Of a stretch of DNA of 64,000 bases, positions 62,401-64,000 are shown in pieces. This stretch comes from Apostichopus japonicus (taxonomy: Eukaryota > Echinodermata > Holothuroidea > Aspidochirotida > Stichopodidae), in NCBI RefSeq assembly GCF_037975245.1, contig NC_092565.1:23927999-23991998 (forward strand), written 5' to 3'. A program made the translations under genes and the position numbers. The first letter of the stretch is position 1. Each line of letters starts with the position of its first letter. The notes below the pieces were generated by a model. It was not told the DNA's origin. It ran no database searches and saw nothing but the letters and a program-made list of their open reading frames with translations.

Positions 62401-62737
62401 TTGAAAGGAACATGTGAGGGATGGGAAAAAGATTTTAAATAAGCCATTTCTTCCTCCAACCCCCAAATCCCCCCCCCCCCCCAACCAATGACCAGGACCA
62501 CAACCACCTACTAAAGAAGACCTTAAAGAATGGGGCAGTTTCAGAGACAAAGATAAGGTATTCAAACAATTGAATGAATCACAAATGCCCAGTGTTTTTT
62601 TTTTAATATTACAATTAGGTCCAAAAATTGTATGGACCTTGGCTCTTAATAAAATTTTAGTTGGCACAGTTGTTGTGTTGTCTCATCCGTAGTTTGCACC
62701 CAGAATTCATTGTAAACTTTCATTCTCTCTTGACTCA
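59468..62737. other. AT-rich non-coding DNA
   Basis: No gene was recognised on either strand. Two stretches near 61250-61400 and 61620-61760 resemble each other (agatatctg/agatatctc, tcaacaatacacacc-like), suggesting a decayed duplication. This is probably QDPR intron 1, or intergenic if QDPR exon 1 is elsewhere. Confidence 0.4.
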
Positions 62738-62908
62738 TTGAAAACCTGTAATAGAAGCCCGAACGGCATCCTCTTTTTTATAGGCTTCATACCTTACTGG
62801 ATCTTCTTGAAGTTTGGTGCGCCAGTTCGAAGAACGTGTCCGGTTACTTTTTTGTTCAACTTTTACAGCTGCAGTTTGAAGCCAACTGCGGAGCTTTACT
62901 TTTAGGCA
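62738..62908 (-). pseudogene. Possible coding fragment, charged, unrecognised
   Basis: A 57-codon minus-strand open stretch without an obvious start: LRSWLQTAAVKVEQKSNRTR, then SSNWRTKLQEDPVRYEAYKK and EDAVRASIT. The KLQEDPxRYEAYKKED style recalls a charged motif in uncharacterised invertebrate proteins. A +1 shift after it reads MSQERMKVYNEFW, in the same style, so this may be a frameshifted relic or two exons. I cannot name a family. Confidence 0.3.
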
Positions 62909-63399
62909 TTACTATTCCATTTTGGCCAAAACAAATGACGGGCTGGAAGAAAACAAATAATCACATATAAACTATTTAATAAAGAGTGAAAGGACATTTC
63001 AAGCTAGGCCCTCAGTGAACACAAACCAGGGACCACACCTAACCTGCCTCTGGTAGGCCTAAAAAAGATTCAACTAATGTTTGAATTAGGCCTAACACAC
63101 AGTTAGGAATTTTAAAATGGTAGCCTAGATGTCAACATGCACCATCCTACAATTATGTTAGGCCTTGAATCAACAAGGTTCACAGCTACACCATGATGTT
63201 AGTGTTAACTCGATTTGTGCAATTGATCTCACAAAACTTGAGAAGTCTGCCTTCTGCAGTCTAACTTATTACTGTTAGGCCTAATTGATAAACAAATTTT
63301 GAGTTATCCTTTGAATTTTTCATATTCAAGAAAATAGCTTTATTTTGCATTGTTGAACTGTCTATGTTTTAGCTCAGTTGGTACAGACTTAGTAGGCTA

Positions 63400-63810
63400 G
63401 GAACAAATGTTTAGTTAAGACACTGCTAGGCTATTGTAACCGTCCGTACTACAGTACAACTACAAAGTGAAAACTGCACTAGGCCTAACGTTACGATTGA
63501 CCATTAACGTTAGGCACAGGTATAACGTTAGGCTAAGCCAAACACTGCAACAAAATAACACTACGGCTTCGTTTCCTCACTGTGATAAATTTCATAAAGT
63601 GGCACTATCAAATTATTTTGGATGGTTTGGAACATGTAAAAGGTTGGTGGGGTATTTTTATTCGAATGTTTTCCATGACGGACGGTTACGTTAGGCTACC
63701 TGTTAATGTGTTGAGGGAGGTTAGGCTAGGCCTAGGCCTATTCTCGCGAGATCGATACTACGATCACCGTAACGTTACTTTGGAGTGAAAAAGCTTCGAA
63801 TACTTACTTT
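63400..63810. promoter_or_regulatory. CpG-containing promoter-like stretch with TCTCGCGAGA
   Basis: The palindrome TCTCGCGAGA at 63742-63751 matches the CGCG element known from vertebrate bidirectional promoters. CpGs are denser here than elsewhere (acgttaggc repeats, cgatcaccgtaacg). A minus-strand donor-like AAA/gtaagta lies at 63808/63807. It could belong to the 5' end of QDPR or of a neighbour beyond the edge. Confidence 0.35.
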
Positions 63811-64000
63811 AAATCTCGTGTACAATAACCATCCGATTATATCCGTAACACCTAATGATAAGGTTATCTTGATTTGCTGGAATCACACAGTAAAGCCCAA
63901 AATAAATTGATACGGTTCAAGGTAGTAATCAGACGTAACGTTCGTGTTTATTACACCGTGTACACCAGTAGGCTGTTGATAGAGAATCTTCTACTTGGTC

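Noticed and set aside
63369-63430. tRNA gene suggested by tagctcagttggtacaga
   Set aside because: Only an A-box-like string; no B-box or stems downstream.

Overview
The window is eukaryotic nuclear DNA, AT-rich, with GT-AG introns, many minisatellites and small non-autonomous transposons. The two recognisable genes and their intron density suggest a marine invertebrate deuterostome. An echinoderm is my best guess, but the sequence alone does not prove it.

From 261 to 48633 on the + strand lies the 3' part of a very large gene of the fibrocystin-L (PKHD1L1) family. I could join 41 exons by matching splice sites and phases. They total 11085 nt and read without a break as 3694 residues plus a stop; the 5' end lies before the window. 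In order the protein carries about 11 IPT/TIG domains (one followed by a cupredoxin-like segment), a first G8 domain and parallel beta-helix (PbH1) region, a second G8/PbH1 module, a region with an RRRRR site, a juxtamembrane beta-rich region, one transmembrane helix, and a cytoplasmic tail. The tail ends in a small beta-rich domain and an eight-ligand MYND zinc finger. I know of no such ending in vertebrate PKHD1L1.

From 58105 down to 51541 on the - strand, convergent with the first gene, are five exons of dihydropteridine reductase (QDPR), giving 208 residues plus a stop. The first exon, with the N-terminal glycine-rich NADH motif, was not found and probably lies beyond the window. The rest of the right end (58110-64000) holds a tRNA-derived SINE, a hAT-like element and, near the edge, a CpG-containing stretch with a TCTCGCGAGA promoter-type motif.

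Most of the introns' bulk is tandem repeat: at least 19 arrays, with units from about 17 to 141 bp. The main pattern I see is that at least six arrays contain, or start exactly at, the 3' end of an exon and its 5' splice site: the exons ending at 8002, 13259, 20019, 24646 and 40329, and QDPR exon 4 ending at 56269. This leaves rows of decoy splice donors directly downstream of the real one. A seventh case is an inverted copy of the QDPR exon 2 end plus donor, placed in the preceding intron.
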